Assembly (NCBI RefSeq): GCF_013282745.1
Contig: NZ_CP054044.1
Coordinates: forward strand, 2,294,001-2,358,000
Origin: Yersinia bercovieri ATCC 43970
GTDB taxonomy: Bacteria > Pseudomonadota > Gammaproteobacteria > Enterobacterales > Enterobacteriaceae
DNA length: 64,000 nucleotides
Direction of reading: 5' to 3'
Shown here piece after piece: positions 16,940-25,944 of the stretch. A program made the position numbers and the translations under genes. A model generated the notes under the pieces. The model was not told the origin of the DNA, did not search any database, and saw only the letters and a program-made list of their open reading frames with translations. Each line of letters starts with the position of its first letter. The first letter of the stretch is position 1.

Positions 16940-19090
16940 ATGGAAAAGATAATCCCGACGCAAGTTTTTCAAAGCGAAACCAATGAATGCGGCTTGGCCT
17001 GTATCTCGATGCTGGCACAGACGCAGGGCATCAATGCACCGTTGGAAAGCTTGCGGGAGCGCTATCCTGCCTCACAGCATGGCACCTCACTGGCCACACT
17101 GTGCACTATTTTGTCTGAGCTGGCGATACCCGCTTATCCGGTGGTGTTTGAGCATCAAGAGCTGTCAGCTATTCCGCTGCCGGCCATTTTGCACTACGGT
17201 GCGAGCCACTATGTGCTGCTCGCTTACCGTAAAGGTAACTATGTCTGCGTGATGAATCCGGCGATCGGGCAGCAGCTACTGCCGATGGATGCCCTAAAAG
17301 CAGAAATCAGCGGCTATGCACTGGTGCTGGACCCCGAAACTCCAGCCTCGCCTGAAGCGGTGAAGAAGATGGAGCACAGCAAGCGACTTAGTGCACTCGA
17401 CTGCATGAGCCTAAAAGAGACCGCGAGTGTTCGTGGTATCTACTGGCTGATGACGCTGGCGTTTTTGATCTCCCTGACGCTATTTATCATGCCGACCATG
17501 GTCAGCAGCGCTATCAATGATGTGTTCTCCTCTGCGGGCGATAAAGAGTTCCCCTACTTCTATTTTCTGCTGGCCTTTGTGGTCTCCACCTCACTCGCTT
17601 TCTGTGTGCGGTACATCACCGAGCGCTACATCAAGCAGTTCGTGGTGCTCAATAGCGTCGCGGGTTTCGCCCGTCTGCTCAGCCATTCACTCAACTTCTT
17701 TGATAAGCGGGCACCGGGCGATATCTTCAGCCGCTTCTCGAACTGGCAAATGGCCGCTACCCAAAAAATTGAGTTGGATAATGGCCTGCGCACCGACTGG
17801 ATTATCGGCGCCATTGCATTAGCCGTGATGTGCTATATGAGCCCATTGCTGGCGATGGTCTCTGCGGTTGGCGTGATGTTGATGGGGCTTATCAGTATTT
17901 GGGCCATCTACCGTGACCGCTATTACACCCAGCAGTTGCAGGTCAAAGGCGCTGAGCAAAGTGATTTCATTTTAGAAACCATTCAGGGCTTCTCCACCAT
18001 TAAATCTGCCGGTTTAGCCAGCCAACGGCAAGGGGTGTTTGCCGGTCTGGCGCTGTCACTGTTCAGCGCACTACAGAAGAAAAAAATCTACGATCAGGTC
18101 AAAAACAGCCTCTATCAACTGATCGGCAGCCTCGAAATGGTGTTCTTTATGCTGCTGGCTCTGCCGATGTTGAAGCAGGGCACCCTCAGCTTGGGCGAGT
18201 TTTTTGCCTACAGTTTTGTGCGCGAAATTTTCACCTCATATATCACCAAGATTTTTTATGCGATTTTGCAGAAAAACCAATTACATGTGATTGATATCCG
18301 CGCCCGTGATCTGTTCCCGGCGGGGCAATCAACGCCGCCTGAAAACAGCTCGTCGATTCCTCCGGCGATCCCGGCGTTTACCCGCCAGTTGGATTACCAG
18401 CATATCCGTTTTGCCTACGACGCCAGCCAGCCAGTATTGCGCGATTTGTCACTGTCACTGACCCGTGGAGAGAGTGTGGCGATCATCGGTGAGTCCGGTG
18501 CCGGGAAGAGCACCTTGCTGAAAGTGATGGCGGGATTGATGCCACCACAGCAAGGGCAGGTGTTGGTCGATGGCGAAGCGGTTGATTTTCAGCAGGCCCA
18601 CGCACTGTTCTTCCTGCAAAGTCAGGAGGACATCCTGTTCAACGCCTCGGTATTACAAAATATCACCCTGTTTGATGGTCAGTTAGATGCGGATAAGCGC
18701 CAACGTATTGAGCGCTCACTGCAAGGGCTGCAATTAACCTCGGTCATCGATAGATTACCGGGCGGCCTTAGTGCACTGGTGCGTGAAAGTCACGCCGCGC
18801 TCTCTTTAGGGCAGCGCCAGCGGTTATTACTGGCCCGCGCGATGTACAGCGATTGTTCGGTTTTGGTGCTGGATGAACCCACCGCCAATCTGGATGAAGA
18901 GACCGCCCATCAGGTGATGCAGACCCTATTGGCTCACTGCCGCGAATATCAGAAAACACTGATAACCGTAACCCACAGTGACAGTGTACTGCCGATGTTT
19001 GATCGGGTTTTCCGCTTGCACGACGGCCAACTGGTGCGTTTCTCTCAATCGGTGACCTCAAACCACCTCACCCCAGCGGCGGTTAACTGA
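16940..19090 (+). CDS. C39 peptidase-containing ABC exporter (bacteriocin-type)
   Basis: This 716-residue protein removes double-glycine leaders and exports the mature peptide. Residues 1-130 are a C39 peptidase with the oxyanion Gln11, catalytic Cys17 (ETNECGLACISML) and His90 (GASHYVLL). The third triad residue, usually Asp in a D-P motif, is Asn106 (VMNPAIG). A six-helix ABC membrane domain spans about 165-440. The nucleotide-binding domain has Walker A GESGAGKST (517-525), a degenerate signature LSLGQRQR instead of LSGGQ, Walker B VLVLDEPTANLD and the H-loop VTHSD. It lies in one run with the acyltransferase and MacA; its stop overlaps macA (TGATG). The obvious cargo is the peptide at 14836. 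Confidence 0.92.
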   Translation: MEKIIPTQVFQSETNECGLACISMLAQTQGINAPLESLRERYPASQHGTSLATLCTILSELAIPAYPVVFEHQELSAIPLPAILHYGASHYVLLAYRKGNYVCVMNPAIGQQLLPMDALKAEISGYALVLDPETPASPEAVKKMEHSKRLSALDCMSLKETASVRGIYWLMTLAFLISLTLFIMPTMVSSAINDVFSSAGDKEFPYFYFLLAFVVSTSLAFCVRYITERYIKQFVVLNSVAGFARLLSHSLNFFDKRAPGDIFSRFSNWQMAATQKIELDNGLRTDWIIGAIALAVMCYMSPLLAMVSAVGVMLMGLISIWAIYRDRYYTQQLQVKGAEQSDFILETIQGFSTIKSAGLASQRQGVFAGLALSLFSALQKKKIYDQVKNSLYQLIGSLEMVFFMLLALPMLKQGTLSLGEFFAYSFVREIFTSYITKIFYAILQKNQLHVIDIRARDLFPAGQSTPPENSSSIPPAIPAFTRQLDYQHIRFAYDASQPVLRDLSLSLTRGESVAIIGESGAGKSTLLKVMAGLMPPQQGQVLVDGEAVDFQQAHALFFLQSQEDILFNASVLQNITLFDGQLDADKRQRIERSLQGLQLTSVIDRLPGGLSALVRESHAALSLGQRQRLLLARAMYSDCSVLVLDEPTANLDEETAHQVMQTLLAHCREYQKTLITVTHSDSVLPMFDRVFRLHDGQLVRFSQSVTSNHLTPAAVN

Positions 19091-20265
19091 TGCGCATCAA
19101 TATGACGAGCAAAACAGGGCGCTTAGCGCTGATCCTGCTGATTGTGCTGCTGTTGGTGGTGGGCGCTGGGGTTGCGCTGTGGTTATCGGATAGCCAGCAG
19201 GTCGCACCACCATTAACTGAAACCATTGGTCGCGGTGATATTGAAAGAAATGTCATGGCAACCGGCAGCTTAAAACCCTCATTGCAAGTCAATGTTGGTG
19301 CGCAAGTCAACGGGCAGTTGACCAAACTTTATGTCAAGCAGGGCGACCGCGTGACCCGAGGCCAGTTGCTGGCTGAGATCGACCCCACGTTACAGCAGAA
19401 CGAATTACGTAAAACCGGAGCTGAATTAGAGAGTGCGCAGGCGCAGAAACAGGCCGCGCAGGCACTGTTACGCCAATATTTACTGGAGCTTCGCCGCCAG
19501 CAGACCTTGATAAAAGAGGGTTCAGGTATGCAAAGCACCCTGGAAAAAGCGCAGGCGCAATATGATAGCCAAGTGGCGCAGTTACGCGTTAATGAAGCCT
19601 TGATTGTGCAGAGCCAAATGGCGATGGAAACCGCCAAAGCCAATCTGGCCTTTACGCGCATCATGGCACCCATTGATGGCGAAGTGCTGGGCATCGTCAC
19701 CAAAGAGGGGCAAACCATTGTCTCCTCACAAAGTGCACCCACCATTCTGGTACTGGCGAATGTCGATACCATGAAGGTACATACCCGCATTTCCGAAACC
19801 GATATTCTGAAAGTTAGTGTCGGGCAGCCGTTATGGTTCTATGTGGTAGCCGATCCTGAGCGCCGTTATGAAAGCCAAATGGATGCTATTCAGGAAGCGT
19901 CAGCGGAGAGTTTGCGCGAAGATAGCGCCGGACAGCAGCCCAACCAGCAACCCTCGGCTATCTATTACACTGGCATATTTAATATCGCCAACCACGAGCG
20001 GCTGTTGCGTACCTCAATGACGGCACAGGTGTTTATTATCACCGCGCAGGCGAAGAGTGTGTTGCGCGTGCCACTCTCCGCGCTGGGTGAACAGCAGCCG
20101 AATAAGCGCTATCGAGTGCAGGTGGTTAACGGCAAACAGATAGCGACTCGCTGGGTATCCCTTGGCCTGCGCAATGGTCAATATGCTGAAGTGAAAGAGG
20201 GGTTAGCTCAGGGTGATCAGGTGGTGCTGATGGGTGCGCCATCGGGAGCGACCCATGAGCCATAA
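19090..20265 (+). CDS. MacA-like periplasmic adaptor (membrane fusion protein)
   Basis: This 391-residue HlyD/MacA-family adaptor links inner-membrane transporters to an outer-membrane channel. It has one N-terminal membrane helix (residues about 11-33), a split lipoyl domain (GAQVNGQLTKLYVKQGDRV and later IMAPIDGEVLGIV), a long alpha-helical hairpin rich in Ala, Gln and Glu (about 100-180), then beta-barrel and membrane-proximal domains ending RVPLSALGE and GDQVVLMG. The proximity of macB and a TolC-type lipoprotein implies a tripartite pump. It could also serve the C39 exporter, which has no adaptor of its own. It overlaps macB by 11 bases. Confidence 0.92.
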   Translation: MRINMTSKTGRLALILLIVLLLVVGAGVALWLSDSQQVAPPLTETIGRGDIERNVMATGSLKPSLQVNVGAQVNGQLTKLYVKQGDRVTRGQLLAEIDPTLQQNELRKTGAELESAQAQKQAAQALLRQYLLELRRQQTLIKEGSGMQSTLEKAQAQYDSQVAQLRVNEALIVQSQMAMETAKANLAFTRIMAPIDGEVLGIVTKEGQTIVSSQSAPTILVLANVDTMKVHTRISETDILKVSVGQPLWFYVVADPERRYESQMDAIQEASAESLREDSAGQQPNQQPSAIYYTGIFNIANHERLLRTSMTAQVFIITAQAKSVLRVPLSALGEQQPNKRYRVQVVNGKQIATRWVSLGLRNGQYAEVKEGLAQGDQVVLMGAPSGATHEP

Positions 20266-22221
20266 CCCTGCTCAGGCGGGCGTGGGGCCGCTGATCCAGC
20301 TCAAGGGCATTTATCGCCATTTTACTTCTGGCGCGCACTCTGTCGCGGTGCTGAAGAACATTTCTCTGTCGATTCAGCGCGGTGAAATGGTGGCGATCAT
20401 CGGCGCTTCTGGTTCCGGTAAATCGACGCTGATGAATATCATCGGCTGTCTGGATAAGCCGACGCAGGGCGAGATGTCGATTCATAACATCCCAACGCGC
20501 GAAGCCAACAGTGAACAACTGGCGCAATTAAGAAGCCAGTACATCGGTTTTATTTTTCAGCGCTACCACCTGATGCCCTACTTAACGGCCAGCGAAAATG
20601 TGGTCATTCCGGCACTCTATACCGCCATGACTGCCGCCGAGCGCCAGGAACGTGCCGCCTACTTGCTGCGCCGCTTGGGGCTGGGCCAGCACCTGTTGCA
20701 TAAACCGGCACAGCTCTCAGGGGGGCAACAGCAGCGGGTCAGTATTGCTCGCGCTTTGATGAATGGCGCGGGAATTATTCTGGCGGATGAACCGACCGGT
20801 GCGCTGGACAGTGCCAGCGGGCAGGAGCTGATGGGGATACTCCACGGCCTGCATCAGTCCGGCCACACCATTATTATCGTGACCCACGACCGCAATATCG
20901 CCAATCAGGCGCAGCGCATTATCGAGATAAGCGACGGTGAGATCATCGCCGACGCTCATAACGACGTCGCCGAAAGCGCGGTGGCTCATGCGGCGTTACC
21001 CGCCACTGTTGCCACTGGCCGCCCACACTGGTGGTTGAGTGTCAGAGAGGCTATCAAAATGGCCTGGCGCTCACTGCTTGGGCACCGCATTCGTGCCTTT
21101 TTATCGATGCTGGGCATCATTATCGGCATTTCGTCAGTGGTCTCCTCCATGGCTGTAGGGGAGGGGGCACGACAAGAGATCCTTAGCGAAATCAGTCAAC
21201 TTGGCACCAGTACGCTGGATATTCGCCCCGGATTGGGCTGGGATAAACCACGCCCTGACCTGGAACGCTCCCTCACGCCAGCGGATGTGGCATTGCTCAG
21301 CCAGCAACCTTATGTCGATAGCTTGTCGCCGGTGGTCAGCAAAATGGTGACTGCGGTGCGGGGCGATAAAAAAGTGATGATCAATCTTGCTGGGGTCAGC
21401 AGCGGCTATTTTCAGGTGGAAGGGCTGAACTTTATTAACGGCGAGGGTTTTGACCCAGGCCATGTCAGCGCCCGTGAGCCGGTCGTGGTGCTGCAACCTG
21501 AACTGAGTGACACCCTGTTTGCTGGTGGGGAAAACCCGATTGGTGAGATTGTGCAGCTCGATGGTATTCCGTTGCGGGTGATGGGGGTGGCCAAACGTTC
21601 AGGTATGCAGTTTGGTGGATTGCTGAGCGCGTGGATGCCCTATACCTCGCTGACGGAGCGCATCTCTGGTGAGATGCCATTGGAGTCGATCACCCTGCGG
21701 GTGCGTGACGGTTTCGAACTCAATGCAGCACAGCGCGAAGTTGAGGTGTTGCTGGATCAGGCCCACCGTCAGCGTGACTTTTTTATTCTGAGCAATGATG
21801 AAATGAGCAAAGCCATCCAGAAAACCTCTGATTCGATGACACTGCTGATCACGGCAATCGCCGCTATTTCACTGCTGGTCGGGGGGTTGGCGTGATGAAC
21901 ATCATGCTGGTGTCGGTAACCGAGCGCACCCACGAAATAGGGATTCGCCTGTCAGTGGGTGCGCGCCAAAGTGACATCATGCTCCAATTCCTGATTGAAG
22001 CGGTGGTGATCTGCACCCTTGGCGGTTTGATTGGTATTGCTGGCTCGGCGCTGGCTGGGGTGGTTTTCTCGTGGGTGACGCAGACATTCACCATGATTTT
22101 CACTTGGCAGCCGTTGGCGCTGGCGTGCAGTTTTTCTGCGCTTATCGGGCTGGGATTCGGCTTTTTCCCAGCCCGCAATGCCGCTCGTTTGCACCCGACC
22201 GAGGCGTTGGCTAGAGAATGA
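20255..22221 (+). pseudogene. MacB-like ABC transporter, split by a -1 frameshift at a G6 run
   Basis: The first frame (20255-21895, 546 residues from the ATG at 20255) contains the ATPase (Walker [29 protein letters not shown]), the first membrane helix and the periplasmic domain, and stops after ISLLVGGLA. The second (21892-22221) supplies MNIMLVSVTERTHEIGIR and the last three helices. MacB family members read GG(I/V)GVMNIMLVSVTERT here. Moving back one base in the G run at 21881-21886 gives exactly GGVGVMNIML, so a single G is missing from an ancestral G7. The joined product would be about 655 residues, normal for MacB (648). Causes could be a sequencing error, a true inactivation, slippage or a phase-variable tract. 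All flanking genes are intact. Confidence 0.88.
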
Positions 22222-23624
22222 ATAGATTGATTAATGTCGGGCTTATGGCACTGCTGCTCACCGGTTGCGGCTCCCTGCTGAAAAGTGATTATCAGCGGCC
22301 GATGTTGTCAGTACCCGACGAGTGGCGGGTTAAGGAGAGTGGCGGCGGCTACCTGAATCACAGTGTGCACTGGTGGGAGAATTTCGACGATCCACAGCTA
22401 TCGGAAAGCATCAACCGCATGTTGCTCAGCAACAACGATCTGGCCGCCGCAGGGCTGAAATTGCAGCAGGCGCGGTTAACTGCGGGGCTGACCAATACCA
22501 ATATGACCCCCAATGTCACGCTGAGCGGTGCGGGCAGTAATACCCGCGCGCTGAATGAAAATACTCAGCCACGAGAGAGCTATAGCACCTCGCTGGGGTT
22601 GAGCTACGAGCTGGATCTGTGGGGCAAACTGGCCCGCGCCCGCGAGCAATCAGCGTGGCTGGTGAATGCCACCGAACAGGATCGCCAGGAAACGGCGCTC
22701 TCGCTCATTGGTACTACTGCGGATCTCTACTGGCAGATTGCCAAATTCAATCAGCAATTGGGCTATCAACAGGCGGCACTGGCTATCTCGCAGGATACCC
22801 TAAACATGGTGCAATCACGGCTGGCAGCAGGTGATGCCAGTGAGATCGAGCTGTTGCAGGCGCAACAGACGTTGTTGGATCGCCAAAACCAGTACCAAAA
22901 TCTCGAACAGCAGCGGGAAGCGGCGCGTAATGCTATGGCGCTGCTGTTTAACCGTGCGCCTGATTATCGTCAGGCAGAACGTCACTCATTGGATCTACAG
23001 CAGCAGGTGCCGATAGCGGAAAGTTTGCCACTACAGGTGATTGCCCAGCGACCCGATGTACAGGCCGCCGAGTGGCGCTTGCGTGCCGCATTGGCCGGAT
23101 CGGATGTGGCTAAATTGAACTTCTACCCGACACTCTCGCTGGGGGCCACATTGGATGCCGGTAGTGCGGTGTTTTCACAATGGTTTAGCAACCCGAGCCG
23201 CACCCTAAGTGCCAGCGGCGCGTTGCCATTCTTACAGTGGAATAGTGTGCAGCTCACCATCGACCAGTCAAAACTGGAGGTGCAATTGGCTGCTGTCGAT
23301 TTCCGCCGCAAAGTTTATAGCGCGCTCAAAGATGTGGATGACGCGATGATGCAGCGGCTGAGCTACCAGAAACAGAAACAGAATCAGTGGCAGAACCTGC
23401 AACTCAGCCAACGCCGATTGAGCCTAACCAACAGTCAGTATCAGGCGGGGGCCATCTCATTTCAGACCTTACTGGACGCGCAGGACGCCCTGCTGACCAG
23501 TGAAACCAGTTTGCTCGAACTGCAATATAACTACCTGAATGCCACTATGAAATTGTGGTTAGCCCTCGGCGGCGGTGTGGTTAGCAGCGGAGTTGATAAG
23601 GACAGTAAAGGAACCAAACCATGA
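22218..23624 (+). CDS. TolC/NodT-family outer-membrane efflux lipoprotein
   Basis: This is a 468-residue outer-membrane factor. The lipobox LLTGC puts the lipidated cysteine at residue 17. Family features include VHWWENFDDPQLSESINRML, SLGLSYELDLWGKLARAREQ, two repeated coiled-coil regions, and the repeat-end motif QRPDVQAAEWRLRAA. This is the OprM/CusC/NodT type, which forms the trimeric outer-membrane tunnel of tripartite pumps. Its ATG overlaps the macB stop by four bases (ATGA) and its own stop overlaps the ketosynthase start, so export and fatty-acid genes are in one transcriptional unit. Confidence 0.93.
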   Translation: MNRLINVGLMALLLTGCGSLLKSDYQRPMLSVPDEWRVKESGGGYLNHSVHWWENFDDPQLSESINRMLLSNNDLAAAGLKLQQARLTAGLTNTNMTPNVTLSGAGSNTRALNENTQPRESYSTSLGLSYELDLWGKLARAREQSAWLVNATEQDRQETALSLIGTTADLYWQIAKFNQQLGYQQAALAISQDTLNMVQSRLAAGDASEIELLQAQQTLLDRQNQYQNLEQQREAARNAMALLFNRAPDYRQAERHSLDLQQQVPIAESLPLQVIAQRPDVQAAEWRLRAALAGSDVAKLNFYPTLSLGATLDAGSAVFSQWFSNPSRTLSASGALPFLQWNSVQLTIDQSKLEVQLAAVDFRRKVYSALKDVDDAMMQRLSYQKQKQNQWQNLQLSQRRLSLTNSQYQAGAISFQTLLDAQDALLTSETSLLELQYNYLNATMKLWLALGGGVVSSGVDKDSKGTKP

Positions 23625-24871
23625 CGAAGAGAGATACACAGCGCCGTGTTGTCGTGACCGGTTACGGCAGCGTGACCCCGATGGGCATGACCGCACAGCA
23701 GAGTTGGGATGCCATTATGGATTACCAATTGGGCTACCGCTATTACGATAAATCTGAGCAAGGCATCAAGTCGCGCTTTTTTGGCTTGCTTGACGCTGAA
23801 CCCAATCTGAAATCGGTTCCTGCGGCCATTCGCCGCCGCCTACCGCGCTATGCCCGACTGGCACTGGCGGCCGCACGTGAAGCCATGGGTATGGCGTTCG
23901 GCGAACAGTCACCAGAGGCCTATTATGATTTGCTAGATTGCGGCACCATCATCGGCAGCGGCTGGGCGGGACAAGATGAGACCCATGATAACTACGAAGG
24001 CTATCTGGAAACCGGGCTGGGCACACCTTTCGGCTGCTTCCTGTCGATGCCGAATGCCGGTACTGCCGCCTGTAGTTTGTACTGGGGACTACGGGGTTAT
24101 CAGAACTCACCGATCGCCGCTTGTGCCACCGGAACTATTGCCATTGGTGATGCATTTGAAATTATCCGCAGCGGCCGCGCATCAATGATGCTGGCCGGGG
24201 CGGGTGAATCACTGCGCAGCGATGCGGCGGTGTGGAATATCGATATTCTGGGTGCACTGGCGCGCGAGCAACAGGATGTGACCAAAGCCAGCTGCCCGTT
24301 TAGTCTGGATCGCAACGGTTTTGTACTCTCTGAGGGGGCGGCAGTCTTGTGCCTTGAAGAGCGCGAAGGGGCGATGGCACGTGGCGCGACTATCCTCGGC
24401 GAGATCAAAGGCTACGGTAACTACTCCGATGCCTTTGACTTTACTGCACCAGCAGAAGACCGGGTGGCACGGGTGAAAACCATTCGTCACGCCTTACAGC
24501 AGGCGGGTTTGAGCGCCGAAGAGATCGATTACGTTAACCTGCACGGCACCTCGACTCAGCTTAACGACCTGAATGAAACTCAATCTATCAAGCAGGCGTT
24601 TGGTGACGCGGCTTATACCACGCCACTTTCCAGCACTAAATCCTACTCCGGCCATTTGATTGCAGCGGCTGGCAGCTTTGAATCGATCATCTGCCTGCAA
24701 GCGCTGAAGCATCAGATTATGCCGGCGACCTGTAATCTAAAAAATGCCGATCCGCAGTGCGATCTGGACTACATCAGCGAAGGGCATCGGCCAAAAGCCT
24801 TGCGTAATACGCTAAACCTCAGCTTCGGCTTTGGTGGGGCGAACGCGGCATTGGTTATCGGGCTGGATTGA
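23621..24871 (+). CDS. Beta-ketoacyl-ACP synthase (FabF-like)
   Basis: This 416-residue condensing enzyme extends acyl-ACP by two carbons using malonyl-ACP. The Cys-His-His triad is intact: Cys168 (SPIAACATGTIAIG), His308 (NLHGTSTQLND) and His345 (SYSGHLIAAAG), with Lys340 in SSTKSYSG. Spacing matches E. coli FabF with an offset of five residues. The C-terminal NLSFGFGGANAAL is typical. It is not the housekeeping fabF, which lies with acpP and fabG elsewhere in enterics. Here it is embedded after an efflux system and before a private dehydratase, ACP and reductase. Similar sets build aryl-polyene or special acyl chains. The start overlaps the previous stop (ATGA). Confidence 0.92.
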   Translation: MTKRDTQRRVVVTGYGSVTPMGMTAQQSWDAIMDYQLGYRYYDKSEQGIKSRFFGLLDAEPNLKSVPAAIRRRLPRYARLALAAAREAMGMAFGEQSPEAYYDLLDCGTIIGSGWAGQDETHDNYEGYLETGLGTPFGCFLSMPNAGTAACSLYWGLRGYQNSPIAACATGTIAIGDAFEIIRSGRASMMLAGAGESLRSDAAVWNIDILGALAREQQDVTKASCPFSLDRNGFVLSEGAAVLCLEEREGAMARGATILGEIKGYGNYSDAFDFTAPAEDRVARVKTIRHALQQAGLSAEEIDYVNLHGTSTQLNDLNETQSIKQAFGDAAYTTPLSSTKSYSGHLIAAAGSFESIICLQALKHQIMPATCNLKNADPQCDLDYISEGHRPKALRNTLNLSFGFGGANAALVIGLD

Positions 24872-24873
24872 GC

Positions 24874-25689
24874 ATGATCTTTAACTACACCCTCAGTGAT
24901 GCTGAACGCTGGGCTAAGTTTTCCGGCGATTACAACCCGATCCATTTTGATCTGCAACATGCGCAGCACCTTGGTCTACAGCAACTGACTGTGCATGGTA
25001 TGCGCGCGATGCTGGATATTAAATATCAGCTCAGTGCGGCGCTATTACTCGCTATGCCTCAGGCGGATTACCTGCGGTTTAACGTGCGCTTGCGCCAGCC
25101 AGTGCAGTGCCACACCGCCTATCAGCTGCAACTCAGTGAGGCGGTGGGACAGGTTAGTGGCAATTTGCTGGATATTGGCACTGGCGAAAGTTGCTTCAAC
25201 AGCAAATTGCGCAGCGGGCCTGCGCTGAAACAGATGAAAAGTGACCAATGGAGTTCGCTATCGGCTGAAAAAGTGCATCAGTTCAGTCAGCAATTCCCTG
25301 GCAATGCGGCAGAACCCGCAGAGTGTTGGGGATTTTTCGACGCGCTGCTGTTTAAGCTGTTAGTGGCCGCCCCTGAAACCTTAGCGACCGCGAAAGCAGT
25401 GTTGCCGGGGATTCAGGCGGACACCTTGATTGATATTTTCGAGCATGTGCCGGTCATCCAGACACATCATGACGTGCATTTCAGTGCGGATTTACTGCGC
25501 ACCAACCCGCATCTATTTGTCCGTAGTGCGCTGCAATACAGCATCGAACCGACATTAATCGTCGGTAACGCCGAGGATGGCTGGGTATTGCGCGCGGCTA
25601 TTCAGGCCCGGTCAGACGCCGGGCCTTTAATCACCACCGCCGTAACATTAAAAACGTGGCCGCTAGCCGCGAACTCAATAAGGATTTGA
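24874..25689 (+). CDS. MaoC-like hydratase/dehydratase (hot-dog fold)
   Basis: This 271-residue protein has the N-terminal MaoC hydratase signature FSGDYNPIHFD (Asp19 and His24 as catalytic pair). It probably interconverts 3-hydroxyacyl and 2-enoyl thioesters, filling the dehydratase step between the ketosynthase and reductase encoded beside it. The C-terminal half is less recognisable and may be a second, non-catalytic hot-dog domain. The ATG at 24874 is used; the open frame extends to a TTG at 24868, overlapping the ketosynthase stop. It follows that gene by two bases and precedes the ACP by two bases. Confidence 0.78.
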   Translation: MIFNYTLSDAERWAKFSGDYNPIHFDLQHAQHLGLQQLTVHGMRAMLDIKYQLSAALLLAMPQADYLRFNVRLRQPVQCHTAYQLQLSEAVGQVSGNLLDIGTGESCFNSKLRSGPALKQMKSDQWSSLSAEKVHQFSQQFPGNAAEPAECWGFFDALLFKLLVAAPETLATAKAVLPGIQADTLIDIFEHVPVIQTHHDVHFSADLLRTNPHLFVRSALQYSIEPTLIVGNAEDGWVLRAAIQARSDAGPLITTAVTLKTWPLAANSIRI

Positions 25690-25691
25690 CC

Positions 25692-25940
25692 ATGGAAAAG
25701 TATCAACACGTTTATGACACCGTTTGCGAAATGTTGTGTGACGCCAAAGATCTGGAAATGTCAGCGCTATCACCTGAGATGTCGCTGCATCAACTGAAAC
25801 TCGACAGCCTGGATTACGTCGAATTGATGGTTTTGGCAAAGCGCGAATTCGGGGCCACGCTAAATGCCGAGATGTTTATGGAAAACCCAGACATGACTTT
25901 AGGCGAGCTTTGCCAGAAATTAGCTGAGCAGAAGAGATAA
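25692..25940 (+). CDS. Acyl carrier protein
   Basis: This is an 82-residue, acidic, four-helix carrier protein. The phosphopantetheine attachment site is Ser39 in LKLDSLDYVELMV. The helix II pattern DSL-DYVEL matches the ACP family. It is distinct from housekeeping AcpP (which has GADSLDTVELVMALE). The ATG at 25692 follows an AAGGA-like site at 25679-25684; the frame is open upstream but without support. It would carry the growing chain among the ketosynthase, dehydratase, reductase and possibly the LpxL-like acyltransferase of this cluster. A phosphopantetheinyl transferase is not encoded here and must come from elsewhere. Confidence 0.9.
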   Translation: MEKYQHVYDTVCEMLCDAKDLEMSALSPEMSLHQLKLDSLDYVELMVLAKREFGATLNAEMFMENPDMTLGELCQKLAEQKR

Positions 25941-25944
25941 TATA

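Noticed and set aside
21881..21895. Programmed -1 frameshift in macB as the default explanation
   Set aside because: The site is CGGGGGG and not a perfect X-XXY-YYZ heptamer, no downstream stimulatory structure was evident, and a missing base in a G run is a simpler cause. It is kept only as an open possibility.
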